Shown piece after piece: positions 17,382 to 25,879 of a stretch of DNA of 64,000 bases; positions within the stretch are counted from its first letter, which is position 1, and each line of letters begins with the position of its first letter. The notes under the pieces are model-generated. The model was not told the origin of the DNA. It did not search any database and saw only the letters and a list, made by a program, of their open reading frames with translations. A program made the translations under genes and the position numbers. Origin of the DNA: G963676655 sp963678305 (GTDB lineage Bacteria > Verrucomicrobiota > Lentisphaeria > Victivallales > Victivallaceae); assembly GCA_963678305.2 (NCBI GenBank), contig CAXXVV010000008.1:99458-163457 (forward strand). Direction: 5' to 3'.

Positions 17382-18920
17382 TCAATGAATCTTCCAAAAA
17401 TCTTTTTCCGTTAAATTTTCCATTATTTTTAAAGTTACAAAGTAATTGCCCAGGGCGCTTAAATGTACTCCGTCGGGCTGAAACAATTCAGCATTGGCCG
17501 GATAATTCTCCGTATATTTATAAAGATCGATCAGGATACATTTTTGCTCACGCGCCGCTTCAATCACGGCATCGCGAAATTTTTTCATAATTGCCGGCTG
17601 CCCGAACAAATCTATCCGCTTTCCCTTTTGCCGCCATATCGCCTGTGATTTGGCGAAATTGCTTGCCGCCGGAGTGAGCAGGACAATTTTTATTACCGGA
17701 TTTTTCCGTCGCAGCAACCCTACGGTTGCAAGCAAATCTTTTTTAAATGTTTCGACCGGCACTTTCGGAGAGATAAACTTACTTGAAGCCGTCAGTCGTG
17801 AATCATTGTGCCCGCAGAAAATAAAGGCAACGTCCGGCTGGTTTGCGAATATATCATTATAGCGTCTTTTACCCCATACCTGATCGCCTTTGAGCCGCCG
17901 GAAAATCCTTGATATATAATCACCGCGAACCCCGTAGTTAAACCAGCGGATATCAGAACCAAACTGCGTTCCGGTCCAGAAGGCCAGCAAATCAACATAG
18001 TTCTGCCCCCGGTAAAGATCGGAAAGGCTGTCGCCCAGGACCAGCACGTTCAAATTCCGGGCCGGCCTCACCTGCCGTTTCATAACCTGCTCAACCGCCA
18101 GATACTGTGTCCGGGATACTGCATCAAGGTAGACCTGACGTCCTATTCCCGAGGTACGATCGAATAAATCCAGTCTCAACGTTTTTCCGTTTGACTGAAC
18201 CGGAACGTTGACCGTCAACTCACCGGAATCTTTGTTCAAGCTCACGCATGAAACGGGAAAATTCACCGGTACGACCGCTAAATCAGCCCGGCTTTTATCG
18301 TCTTTATATGAAACCGCGACTTTGATCTCGATACGCTGCCCCGGATATACCATATAGTTCCCGGACGGAGCCTTAAAATCTGCTTGGCGTTTCAAAACCT
18401 GAACCAGCGTCGCGTCATCCAGTTGGACTTCAGCGCCCTGCCCTTGCAGTTGAATGCGGTAACTGAATTCAAGAACATCGCGCCTGGTAAAGGTATGAGT
18501 GAAAACGATCTTCCGCCATTTTTCATCCAGCTTGACCGGCTTTGAACTAACAGATCCAAGTCCTTTCAAGCGCATCGGGGTGCCGCCCAGCATGGCACAG
18601 CCCAGCGACAAAGATCCCTGGCCTTTTGCCATCACGCTCAGTTCAAAAGTCTCTCCGGGAACAACCCGGATGCGCGGACATTTATTTTCGATAAACGCGG
18701 ATTCCTTACCTTTACTCAGCTTGAATGACGCGGCCAGCTTTCCGGAACAAACCTGTCCCGAGCCGGAAACCTGTTTGACGCCGCACCCGGAGGTTTTCCA
18801 GTCGTAGACATATCCGACATCTTCAAAACCGGCATTAAAAAGCAAATTTCCGGTCTCGGCTCCTCCGACTGATAAGCTGACAGTCAAAAATCCAATTAGA
18901 AATAACAGGTAATTTTTCAA
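17382..18920 (-). CDS. secreted SGNH/GDSL-type hydrolase with N-terminal binding-like domain
   Basis: I choose a TTG start at 18920, six bases after AAAGGA. This yields 512 residues with a proper signal peptide (KNYLLFLIGFLTVSLSVGGAE); earlier ATGs would bury it. Residues about 25-190 resemble a carbohydrate-binding sandwich (LLFNAGFED). The C-terminal half carries SGNH blocks: VLVLGDSLSD (nucleophile serine), CGHNDS and DGVHLSALGNYF (Asp/His). Such enzymes deacetylate or de-esterify glycans. It is the first gene of the operon with the pseudopilin, GH42-like enzyme and oxidoreductase. Confidence 0.85.
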   Translation of the reverse strand: MKNYLLFLIGFLTVSLSVGGAETGNLLFNAGFEDVGYVYDWKTSGCGVKQVSGSGQVCSGKLAASFKLSKGKESAFIENKCPRIRVVPGETFELSVMAKGQGSLSLGCAMLGGTPMRLKGLGSVSSKPVKLDEKWRKIVFTHTFTRRDVLEFSYRIQLQGQGAEVQLDDATLVQVLKRQADFKAPSGNYMVYPGQRIEIKVAVSYKDDKSRADLAVVPVNFPVSCVSLNKDSGELTVNVPVQSNGKTLRLDLFDRTSGIGRQVYLDAVSRTQYLAVEQVMKRQVRPARNLNVLVLGDSLSDLYRGQNYVDLLAFWTGTQFGSDIRWFNYGVRGDYISRIFRRLKGDQVWGKRRYNDIFANQPDVAFIFCGHNDSRLTASSKFISPKVPVETFKKDLLATVGLLRRKNPVIKIVLLTPAASNFAKSQAIWRQKGKRIDLFGQPAIMKKFRDAVIEAAREQKCILIDLYKYTENYPANAELFQPDGVHLSALGNYFVTLKIMENLTEKDFWKIH

Positions 18921-18968
18921 AACAAATCCTTTTATATCGTTGAATATCATCCGCATTTTGCTGTTATT

Positions 18969-18997
18969 ATTATACAACAAAATATTTGTCAACTCAA
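18969..18997 (-). promoter_or_regulatory. putative promoter of SGNH hydrolase operon
   Basis: On the minus strand TTGAGT (18997-18992) and the consensus TATAAT (18974-18969) are 17 bp apart, about 40 bases before the ribosome-binding site. The upstream copy of a 20-bp repeat (19024-19043) lies just beyond the -35 box. Confidence 0.5.
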
Positions 18998-19023
18998 TCA
19001 TTTTCCATAAATTTCCGTTATAA

Positions 19024-19122
19024 AACCTATATTCTTATATCTTATTTTTTTTATTAAAAAAACATAATATACTTGAAATTATGCTTATTTGAGTGTATAG
19101 ATAACCTATATTCTTATATCTT
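19024..19122. promoter_or_regulatory. twin 20-bp repeats in divergent promoter region
   Basis: AACCTATATTCTTATATCTT occurs identically at 19024-19043 and 19103-19122, 79 bp apart. Each copy has partial dyad symmetry (AA-N2-TATA-N4-TATA-N2-TT). The second copy covers the predicted start of the GntR gene and the first lies upstream of the divergent operon promoter. This is the layout expected of operators for an autoregulated GntR repressor controlling both directions. Confidence 0.65.
19073..19101 (+). promoter_or_regulatory. putative promoter of GntR gene
   Basis: TTGAAA at 19073-19078 and TATAGA at 19096-19101 are separated by 17 bp. The predicted transcription start falls in the repeat copy at 19103-19122, and the start codon follows at 19141. 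Confidence 0.5.
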
Positions 19123-19140
19123 TTAAACAAAGAGTAAATC

Positions 19141-20166
19141 ATGTTCTCAAAACTGGATATTCTGAAAGACATATTGATAAAAGAGATTCATTCAAAGAAT
19201 CTGCGACCGGGCGACAGTATCCCGTCCCGGAATCGCCTGAAACAAAAATACGGATTTTCGTTGACCACGATCAACAAGGCGATCGCTGATTTAATCGCAA
19301 CAGGTTATCTCAGTTCAGTCAAAGGCAGTTCAACCAGAGTACTGGCACGCGAACCGGTCACAAGTCCTCAATGCATATATGCGATTTCAGGTTACAACGA
19401 CAGTAATCTGGAAGCGGTCAGGGAGCCTTTATATTCCTACAACAACATCTCGTGCCAGTTTGTCGGAGTTCGCGAGGAAGATGTCATGCTGAAATTCGAC
19501 GCTATTTGCAAAGCCGGTTCAGTTGTGATCTGGATATCCCCAAACTTCAAAAGCATTCTCGTGATGGAGCATTTCGAGCGCTACAATATTCCTCAGATCA
19601 TTATCAACCGTGATTATGAAGGGTTCAATTTCGTCACAACCGACAACCGCAAAAGCATTCAAAAGGGCTTGTCATGGCTGATGATCGAAGCGGGGCGGGA
19701 CATCGCATTCGTGGCGCCTGAGCCGTCAACAAAAACGTCCTACATCTACCCGCGCATCTACTCCTTTTATGATGCGGCGCTTGAACTTGGGGCAAAACTC
19801 TCAGCGTCAATGATATTTTCACATACGCAACAGGATTTTCCGGCGACCGCCAATGAACTCGGGCACAAGTTGTTTTTGGGGTCAGACCGACCAAGGGGCA
19901 TCTTTGTCTTGAATTCAAAACTGGCGGTTTTGCTGGTTACGTTCGCCAGAGCCCATAACATCATCCCGGGACGGGATTACCATATGCTGGTCTTTGACCA
20001 CATCGAAGAGCTGGCCAATACACCGGGTATCTGCATGATGCGTCAACAGTTTGACTTGATGTATCAGGAAATTTACCGCTGGCTGGAGAGTTACAAAGAC
20101 AACCGGAACCAACCGGAAGTGATCCGGAAGTATATCGAAACAAAACTGGTTATTCCACAGGAATAG
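19141..20166 (+). CDS. GntR-type regulator with LacI-like effector domain
   Basis: The 341-residue protein has an N-terminal GntR winged helix (residues about 5-75: LRPGDSIPSRNRLKQKYGFS, then LTTINKAIADLIATGYLSSV) and a C-terminal periplasmic-binding-protein-like domain. It is divergent from the SGNH/pseudopilin/glycosidase operon and probably represses it. The last 102 bases, coding for the final 33 residues and stop, are duplicated at 25723-25824 with only three synonymous changes, so the gene's 3' end marks one edge of an apparent insertion. Confidence 0.9.
   Translation: MFSKLDILKDILIKEIHSKNLRPGDSIPSRNRLKQKYGFSLTTINKAIADLIATGYLSSVKGSSTRVLAREPVTSPQCIYAISGYNDSNLEAVREPLYSYNNISCQFVGVREEDVMLKFDAICKAGSVVIWISPNFKSILVMEHFERYNIPQIIINRDYEGFNFVTTDNRKSIQKGLSWLMIEAGRDIAFVAPEPSTKTSYIYPRIYSFYDAALELGAKLSASMIFSHTQQDFPATANELGHKLFLGSDRPRGIFVLNSKLAVLLVTFARAHNIIPGRDYHMLVFDHIEELANTPGICMMRQQFDLMYQEIYRWLESYKDNRNQPEVIRKYIETKLVIPQE
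20065..20166 (+). repeat. left copy of 102-bp direct repeat
   Basis: These bases form the 3' end of the intact gntR gene and match 25723-25824 at 99 of 102 positions. The three differences (TAT/TAC, GAA/GAG, TAG/TAA) are all synonymous. Similarity stops exactly after the stop codon. The two copies bracket the LacI/pseudopilin/DNRLRE cassette. Confidence 0.95.
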
Positions 20167-20355
20167 CTTCTGCAGCAATCGCATCCATTGCAAAAGTTTA
20201 AACATTAAATAATCCGCCTCTTTAGTAAATACCAATAATATCTTAACTATTAAAATATTACAACACAAAACCTGCATCAAACATTTGTAGTCGTATTGCC
20301 ATTATCCTAGCCATTGCCTGTTTCACGATAAATTATTTTTTTTGCATTAAACATA

Positions 20356-20384
20356 TTGACAATTGTATTTTAGTGGTGTATAAT
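20356..20384 (+). promoter_or_regulatory. consensus promoter of LacI-family gene
   Basis: TTGACA (20356-20361) and TATAAT (20379-20384) are both perfect consensus and are spaced by exactly 17 bp. The predicted start site at about 20391 lies in front of the palindromes at 20394-20410. The 315-base gap 20167-20481 otherwise holds only AT-rich DNA. Confidence 0.75.
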
Positions 20385-20393
20385 TAAACATGA

Positions 20394-20410
20394 GCAAGCG
20401 CTTGCGCAAG
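20394..20410. promoter_or_regulatory. overlapping palindromic LacI-type operator
   Basis: GCAAGCGCTTGCGCAAG contains two overlapping perfect palindromes, GCAAGCGCTTGC (20394-20405) and CTTGCGCAAG (20401-20410), both centred on CG as usual for LacI/GalR operators. It covers the predicted transcription start of the LacI gene at 20482, so autorepression is likely. Confidence 0.65.
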
Positions 20411-20481
20411 TTTTTTTCAATCTTGTTTTAAGCGATACGAGCAAAGAATAAAATGCTTTATCAAGTCATAGGAATAGAACA

Positions 20482-21495
20482 TTGCAAATAACATTAAAAG
20501 ATTTAGCTAGAGAAGTTGACTGCAGTATATCGACAGTATCTCGAGTTTTAAATAATAAAAGTTACCGTGTCAGCGCAAAGACACGTGACAGGATTTTGTC
20601 TGCAACTAAGAAACTAGGATATACCGTGAATAGTAATGCTCAAACTCTGGCTCAAGGAAGAACTTGCAGAATAGGTATTTTGATGCCTAACATTTACGAT
20701 GATTATATAAAATGGATCGATGCCTATCTGAGCAAGGAAAATTATTCTGTTATTCCTTTTTTGACTTATGATGACCCTCAGAAAGAACGTGAGTGTTTGA
20801 ATGCGCTGCAGAGCCGCCAGGTCGACGCAATGATATGCCTGCACTATTATCCGGAAAACCTGCCCGTATATAAGTCGCTTAAAAATAAGGGACTGAAGTT
20901 AATCTTCCGTGGTGTGGATGTGGATGAACAATTATTTGACTTTGATACTGCGATGATTGACATAGGAAGCGGCTTTTATCATTTGTACAATCACCTCTAT
21001 GATCGGGGATGTCGCAGGATTGGAGTCGTTGGAGGATACATCGCTGACGAAATAACTTCGTGGAACTTCGGACCGCACTGCGATCACTTCGAACAGGCAT
21101 TAAAAGAGCATAAGCAACAGCTGACGAGCGACTTGGCTATCTCATGCGGTAATTCCATGAAAAACGCATATAATGCTGTTTATAGTAATTTGAAGGCCGC
21201 CCCTGAAAAGTTTGACGGTTTTATTGTTCAAAACAGTTGCATAGTTTTAGGAGTATATAAAGCTTTATATGACCTGGGAATTGATGTCCCGGACCGGGCA
21301 AAAATTTGTTCAATAACGGAAATAGAACTTTGCGAGATGCTGCCGGTTCCTGTAACTGTCTGGGCTCAACCAATAAAGGATATCTCAAAAATGTTGGCAC
21401 AAATGGCTCTGGACTGTTTACAAAAAACCAATGTTGATACTAAAAGAATAAAATTTCACTCCACACTAATACAAAGAAAATCTACAGAAGGATAA
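20482..21495 (+). CDS. LacI-family transcriptional regulator
   Basis: The 337-residue protein has the LacI helix-turn-helix at its very N-terminus (ITLKDLAREVDCSISTVSRV, then LNNKSYRVSAKTR) and the sugar-binding domain after residue 60 (IGILMPNIYDDY). The start is TTG at 20482, eight bases after AGGA; no ATG would keep the DNA-binding domain intact. It is followed after five bases by a pseudopilin and then two secreted enzymes, presumably its regulon. The gene looks more AT-rich than the neighbouring operons, consistent with separate acquisition. Confidence 0.92.
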   Translation: MQITLKDLAREVDCSISTVSRVLNNKSYRVSAKTRDRILSATKKLGYTVNSNAQTLAQGRTCRIGILMPNIYDDYIKWIDAYLSKENYSVIPFLTYDDPQKERECLNALQSRQVDAMICLHYYPENLPVYKSLKNKGLKLIFRGVDVDEQLFDFDTAMIDIGSGFYHLYNHLYDRGCRRIGVVGGYIADEITSWNFGPHCDHFEQALKEHKQQLTSDLAISCGNSMKNAYNAVYSNLKAAPEKFDGFIVQNSCIVLGVYKALYDLGIDVPDRAKICSITEIELCEMLPVPVTVWAQPIKDISKMLAQMALDCLQKTNVDTKRIKFHSTLIQRKSTEG

Positions 21496-21500
21496 GTAAA

Positions 21501-22220
21501 ATGAAAAAGAATAGATATTTTACATTAATAGAATTGCTTGTAGTTATAGCCATCATAGCAATCCTGGCTTCACTATTGTTGCCGGCAGTTGTTTCAGTGC
21601 GTAATAAGGCTAAGTCTATTACCTGTATTAACAATCTTAAACAAATGGGATTGGCCACATTCAGCTATTGTGGAGATTACAAAGATTACTTTCCTAACCA
21701 TGTTCAAGACGGTACCAGCACCACCAGTAAGTGGGGGGTGGCATGGTGGCAGAAACTGATAATTAATAACTATATAGTAACAAATTACCCGCCGGGAACC
21801 AGCTCCAATATTAAAGGCTACGCGGTTCCTCATGGTCACGTCATGTACTGTCCCATGAGCATGTACAAAATAGGCTTGATTGGCGGATCCGGAGGTTGGT
21901 ACGGTCCTGTCGGTTTGGTTCGCGTCGGGTACGCCTTCAATGATTTATGCGTCGGTCCTTACTCCAGCGGTTCATCTATTACAAAATATCGGCGGCTCCC
22001 TAATATAACGCGACCGTCGGTTTCGTTGATTACGGCAGACAGAGCCTATACCAGCTCCGGGACCAGGGGAAAAGAAGTGTTCTATGTATTTAGCGGGAAT
22101 TCTACTGTCGGGCTTGGATATTATCACAAAATGCAGAGCAATATTCTCTTTGCTGATGGGCATACAGGCTCCCACTACTACGCTGATTTAGCATCCAATT
22201 ACAGAGCTTACCCACTATAA
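21501..22220 (+). CDS. prepilin-like protein with H-X9-DG domain
   Basis: The 239-residue protein begins KKNRYFTLIELLVVIAI, with a prepilin peptidase site of variant form (Tyr-Phe rather than Gly before the cut) and E at +5, then a hydrophobic helix. The C-terminal HKMQSNILFADGH gives the exact H-X9-DG spacing. AAGGA stands eight bases before the ATG. It sits five bases after the LacI gene and 30 bases before the first DNRLRE-type protein, so the four genes form one operon. The role is unknown; a surface pseudopilus subunit linked to polymer use is the natural guess. Confidence 0.92.
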   Translation: MKKNRYFTLIELLVVIAIIAILASLLLPAVVSVRNKAKSITCINNLKQMGLATFSYCGDYKDYFPNHVQDGTSTTSKWGVAWWQKLIINNYIVTNYPPGTSSNIKGYAVPHGHVMYCPMSMYKIGLIGGSGGWYGPVGLVRVGYAFNDLCVGPYSSGSSITKYRRLPNITRPSVSLITADRAYTSSGTRGKEVFYVFSGNSTVGLGYYHKMQSNILFADGHTGSHYYADLASNYRAYPL

Positions 22221-22250
22221 CCCTTGAATTACCCCAAAAGGCAAAATCTT

Positions 22251-23984
22251 ATGAAAAAATTATTTTTTATTTCCATTCTGGGCGCTTCAGCCGTTTTGAC
22301 AAATGCTGAAACCCTGAACTTTAAGCCATGCATCACGGCGACGATAAACAATAAATCAAAAATTCAATGGGATAAACTTGAATCAATTGGGAGACCATAT
22401 AAAGAATATTCGCGCGGAATCCTTAAGTTTGACCTGAAAAATGTCCCGTATATGAAATATTCCAAGGTTAGACAAGCCTACCTCTCAATGGAAGTGGCAG
22501 ACTACAAAAATCCGGATTTGTTGTTCACACAATTACATGTGATAAACTATCCGTGGACCAGGGAGAATTTAAGCTGGTCGGGCAAACCGTGGCCTAAACC
22601 AAAAGGTATCAGTCGGGGATATATCGACTTGTCGACATCATTTATTCCCAGTCGTGAGTTTATCGGCAAAACCCGGAAAGTATTTAAATATGAAGTAACG
22701 GATATTATTAATCAGTGGCTTTATGAGGGCATCCCCAATTACGGTTTCATGTTGAAAACAGGCCCAGACTACCTTGGCGGGAAGCATAATAAGGGAGCCT
22801 GGGAAATCAGCTTCAAGAATCCTGCCCTCGAGATTGAGTTCGACACGGCTCCAATCCCAGCCCCGACAACTCAGAGAGAGCGAACCTTGCGCTACTTCCC
22901 GGCCGCGTCATTGCCGCCGATTGCTAAACCTTATCACTTTCTCTGGTGCTGCTGGAGCGGTAGAGGTACATATTTCTGGGATAAGTTTGAGTATATGAAT
23001 ATTGAAGGGACCTGGCAGAAAGAGGCATTGCTGCAGCGCGGAGTGTTAAGCTTATGGGGACGCGGAGGCGCACAGTGGAAATGGCTTAAAACCAAAGAAA
23101 TAGTTGAAAAAGCTTATAATAATCCTGTCGGTATCGCTATTGACGAATGGCAAAGCGGGAAAGTTTTCCGCAGTGAGTCAACCAGACCGGGATCTTCACC
23201 TGATATGCAGAGACGGGTTCAGGCGATTGTTGATGGAATAAAAGCGGTACATAAAACCAATCCCAGTGAGTTCATCTGCGTTTACTGGCGCGGCGAGGAA
23301 AGTCTCAAACAGCTCGGTAAAATTCCCGACTTAATTGTTTGCGAAGCTTACACCCACACTCCAAAAAATCGCAGATGGGGCTTTGCTGATTTCAAGGATT
23401 TTTTTGAAAAGCGCCATGTCGGATGGGCTAAAAAAGACGGTCATTATGATCGCACGATTGCTATGATAGGCGAATTATGTCCGAAAAAATACTATCAAAA
23501 ATATTACCCGGAAAATCCGATGACGCCGGAGATCATGGAATCACAAATAAAAGCAGTACGGGAACTATGCCCTGAAATGGCCGGCATAGGCTTTTATGCT
23601 AGAATGTATAACAATAAAGACCCTGAAGAGATCAAACAGCTTGGCGAACTTGCTGCGACTGCGGATAAACTCTGCTATAAATACTTTGTCAAGCCGGCTC
23701 CGGAAGCCGCCATCAGCAACCCTGCATTTGAACAGGAAATAACCAGTCCGCATTTGAGGATTAAGGTTGATGCGAAAGGTAAGGAGGGACGCAGAATCAA
23801 ACAGTACCGTTATTTTATCGACAACCGTCTGATCGCAGAGAATAATTGCCCGGAGCTGGTATGGGATTGTCGAGGAGTTGAACCGGGACGTCATACGATA
23901 ACCGTTCATGCGATAGATTCGGCATATAACCGGACTGCGGCGCAGATTCCCGTAAAAATTAAAGTTGGAGGCAATGGCAAATGA
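22251..23984 (+). CDS. secreted DNRLRE-domain glycosidase-like protein (first of tandem pair)
   Basis: The start is placed at ATG 22251 (AAAAGG nine bases upstream), giving 577 residues with a signal peptide (KKLFFISILGASAVLTNAE). Residues about 22-195 match a DNRLRE-type sandwich (RGILKFDLKNV, YPWTRENLSWSG, VTDIINQWLYEG, NYGFMLKTGP). The middle region has an unidentified TIM-barrel-like pattern with GIAIDEWQ near residue 296 as a candidate acidic site. The last about 90 residues resemble an Ig-like domain (YRYFIDNRLIAENN, RHTITVHAIDSAYNRTA). It overlaps its paralogue by four bases. The catalytic family is not recognised with certainty. Confidence 0.78.
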   Translation: MKKLFFISILGASAVLTNAETLNFKPCITATINNKSKIQWDKLESIGRPYKEYSRGILKFDLKNVPYMKYSKVRQAYLSMEVADYKNPDLLFTQLHVINYPWTRENLSWSGKPWPKPKGISRGYIDLSTSFIPSREFIGKTRKVFKYEVTDIINQWLYEGIPNYGFMLKTGPDYLGGKHNKGAWEISFKNPALEIEFDTAPIPAPTTQRERTLRYFPAASLPPIAKPYHFLWCCWSGRGTYFWDKFEYMNIEGTWQKEALLQRGVLSLWGRGGAQWKWLKTKEIVEKAYNNPVGIAIDEWQSGKVFRSESTRPGSSPDMQRRVQAIVDGIKAVHKTNPSEFICVYWRGEESLKQLGKIPDLIVCEAYTHTPKNRRWGFADFKDFFEKRHVGWAKKDGHYDRTIAMIGELCPKKYYQKYYPENPMTPEIMESQIKAVRELCPEMAGIGFYARMYNNKDPEEIKQLGELAATADKLCYKYFVKPAPEAAISNPAFEQEITSPHLRIKVDAKGKEGRRIKQYRYFIDNRLIAENNCPELVWDCRGVEPGRHTITVHAIDSAYNRTAAQIPVKIKVGGNGK

Positions 23985-25666
23985 GAGGCATGATGAAATA
24001 TTCCCCCGTTTATATCCTGTTTCTATGCGGATTAGTCAATGCTGAAACAGTGAACTTGCAACCGGCCTTCACTGCCACGGTTAATAATTCATCCAAGGTT
24101 AGCCAGGGAGTTTTGAAATCTGTCGGGACCCCCAAAAAAGAATATACCCGGGGCGTGCTCAAATTTGATTTCAGTAAGCTTGCTGCGTTGAAATACGCGA
24201 AAGTAAAAAAAGCCAGTTTAAAGTTCAAACTTGGAAAAAACTTTAATCCGGGCAAAGTTCAAACGGAGGTCCGGTTGATTTCCACGCCCTGGAAGCAGCA
24301 AAACCTTAGCTGGGCCGGGACTCCATGGCCAAGAATGAAAAAATACAGCCAGGGGTATATCGATCTATGTACGATTCCGATAGATAGAGCCCGGGGAGTT
24401 GTAAATGGTGATACAATTACCTTCGATGTTACCGACGGCCTGAATCGCCTTTTATACGAAGGCTGTGAAAATAACGGATTCTTGTTGCGGACCGGTCCGC
24501 GGTACCTCGGCGGCAAACATGATAAAGGACGTTGGGAAATAGATTTCACGGAACCTGAGTTTAGCATAGAGTTTTCGGGCAAAGCGCCGGATTGTTCGGA
24601 CGCATCGGTCAGGGCAAACACTATTCGGTTCTTTCCTTCGGCAATGCTGCCGCCGGTTTCCAATCCCTATTATTTTGCCTGGTGCAACTGGAGCGGTAAG
24701 GGAACATTGTATTGGGATGAGTTTAAAAACATGAATGTTGAAGGGACATATCAGCGCAAGAATCTGCTGCAGCGGGGAGTGCTTAGTTTAAAAGGCGTTA
24801 CTGGCCCTCAGGGGGCCTGGTTTACTACTCCTGAAGCGGTTTTAAAGGTTTATGAAAACAGAATCGGTATTGCTATCGATGAATGGCAGAAGAAAAAGAA
24901 ACATCCTAATGTCGTTCATGTCCAGGAGGCTATTCGGAAGCTGCATAAAACGAATCCGGAAGAGTTCGTCTGCATATACTCGCTCGGTGAATCGACCCTT
25001 GGGGAGATTTCAGCCGCTACGGATCTGAATGTCCTTGAGGGATATACGCATACCGTGGCCAACCCGAAGTGGGGTTTCCCCGCAATGAAACATGTCAAGG
25101 TTCGACTGAAGCAAATGAAGGAGCGCGGGATTAGTTCTCCTATAATTGTGATGCTGGGAGAATTGTGTCCACGGAAGTATTATGATAAATTCTATAAAGA
25201 GAAGCCATTGACGGTTAAGATACTTGAGGAACAGGTAAAGTATCTCAGGGAAAATTATCCGGAATTTCCCGGCGTCGGCTTCTTTGCCAGGCTACATAAA
25301 GATACTCCGCAAAATCGGCAGGAACTGAGAGTCTTAGCCCTGGGCGCGGACAAACTGTGTTATGAGTATTTTGTCAAACCTGCTCCAGAACTGGTAATTA
25401 CAAAGCCCGCGTTCAACGCCGTAATAACGACTCCGCACAAGAGGATAAAAGTTAATGCATCAGGTCAGAATAAACGAAAAATATCGTTGTATCGTTATTT
25501 TATCGACAATCGACTTATCGGCGAGAGTGCCGAGCCTGAATTCCTTTTGGATTGTCGCGGACTTGAAAACGGCAATCACACCGTAACAGTTCACGCGGTA
25601 GATTCAGGTTATAACCGAACCGCTAGGCAAATCCCGGTCAGATTACAAAAAGCATGGTTGCAATGA
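23981..25666 (+). CDS. secreted DNRLRE-domain glycosidase-like protein (second of tandem pair)
   Basis: The 561-residue protein is collinear with the upstream one over its full length and shares many blocks: WSGKGTLYWDEF, LLQRGVLSL, GIAIDEWQ, GELCPRKYYDKFY, YFVKPAPE, YRYFIDNRLIGES. It therefore arose by tandem duplication. A signal peptide is present (VYILFLCGLVNAE). GGAGG lies nine bases before the ATG, inside the end of the upstream gene. The 23-residue deletion relative to the first copy lies mainly in the barrel region. The pair may act on related linkages of one polymer. Confidence 0.78.
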   Translation: MRGMMKYSPVYILFLCGLVNAETVNLQPAFTATVNNSSKVSQGVLKSVGTPKKEYTRGVLKFDFSKLAALKYAKVKKASLKFKLGKNFNPGKVQTEVRLISTPWKQQNLSWAGTPWPRMKKYSQGYIDLCTIPIDRARGVVNGDTITFDVTDGLNRLLYEGCENNGFLLRTGPRYLGGKHDKGRWEIDFTEPEFSIEFSGKAPDCSDASVRANTIRFFPSAMLPPVSNPYYFAWCNWSGKGTLYWDEFKNMNVEGTYQRKNLLQRGVLSLKGVTGPQGAWFTTPEAVLKVYENRIGIAIDEWQKKKKHPNVVHVQEAIRKLHKTNPEEFVCIYSLGESTLGEISAATDLNVLEGYTHTVANPKWGFPAMKHVKVRLKQMKERGISSPIIVMLGELCPRKYYDKFYKEKPLTVKILEEQVKYLRENYPEFPGVGFFARLHKDTPQNRQELRVLALGADKLCYEYFVKPAPELVITKPAFNAVITTPHKRIKVNASGQNKRKISLYRYFIDNRLIGESAEPEFLLDCRGLENGNHTVTVHAVDSGYNRTARQIPVRLQKAWLQ

Positions 25667-25679
25667 CATCGTCCCTGCA

Positions 25680-25707
25680 TTCTTGTCTTTATTAAGAAAG
25701 ACAAGAA
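25680..25707 (+). terminator. hairpin after DNRLRE operon
   Basis: TTCTTGTCTTT (25680-25690) and its exact complement (25697-25707) form an 11-bp stem with a 6-base loop, 13 bases past the stop codon of the second DNRLRE gene. There is no T-run after it, so termination by this hairpin alone is uncertain. It may act with Rho or protect the mRNA end. Confidence 0.5.
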
Positions 25708-25722
25708 CGCAATTTGGGGCAG

Positions 25723-25824
25723 CAGGAAATTTACCGCTGGCTGGAGAGTTACAAAGACAACCGGAACCAACCGGAAGTGATCCGGAAGTACATCGAAACA
25801 AAACTGGTTATTCCACAGGAGTAA
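25723..25824 (+). pseudogene. 3' fragment of a gntR gene (right copy of 102-bp repeat)
   Basis: The fragment codes for the last 33 residues (ending KLVIPQE and stop) of a protein identical there to the GntR regulator at 19141. No start or upstream homology exists; a stop codon in frame lies at 25693. All three differences from the intact gene are synonymous, so both copies were under coding constraint before the fragment was cut off. It marks the right edge of the LacI/pseudopilin/DNRLRE cassette. No integrase or transposase gene is found between the copies. Confidence 0.9.
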
Positions 25825-25879
25825 TCGACCAGCTGGGTCATTGAACCCACCGGCAAGGCAAGCTACTTGGATAACTTTG

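Noticed and set aside
20166..25723. Prophage or integrative element with its own integrase
   Set aside because: The bracketed DNA encodes only a regulator, a pseudopilin and two secreted proteins; no recombinase, phage or conjugation gene is seen, so only the boundary repeats are claimed.
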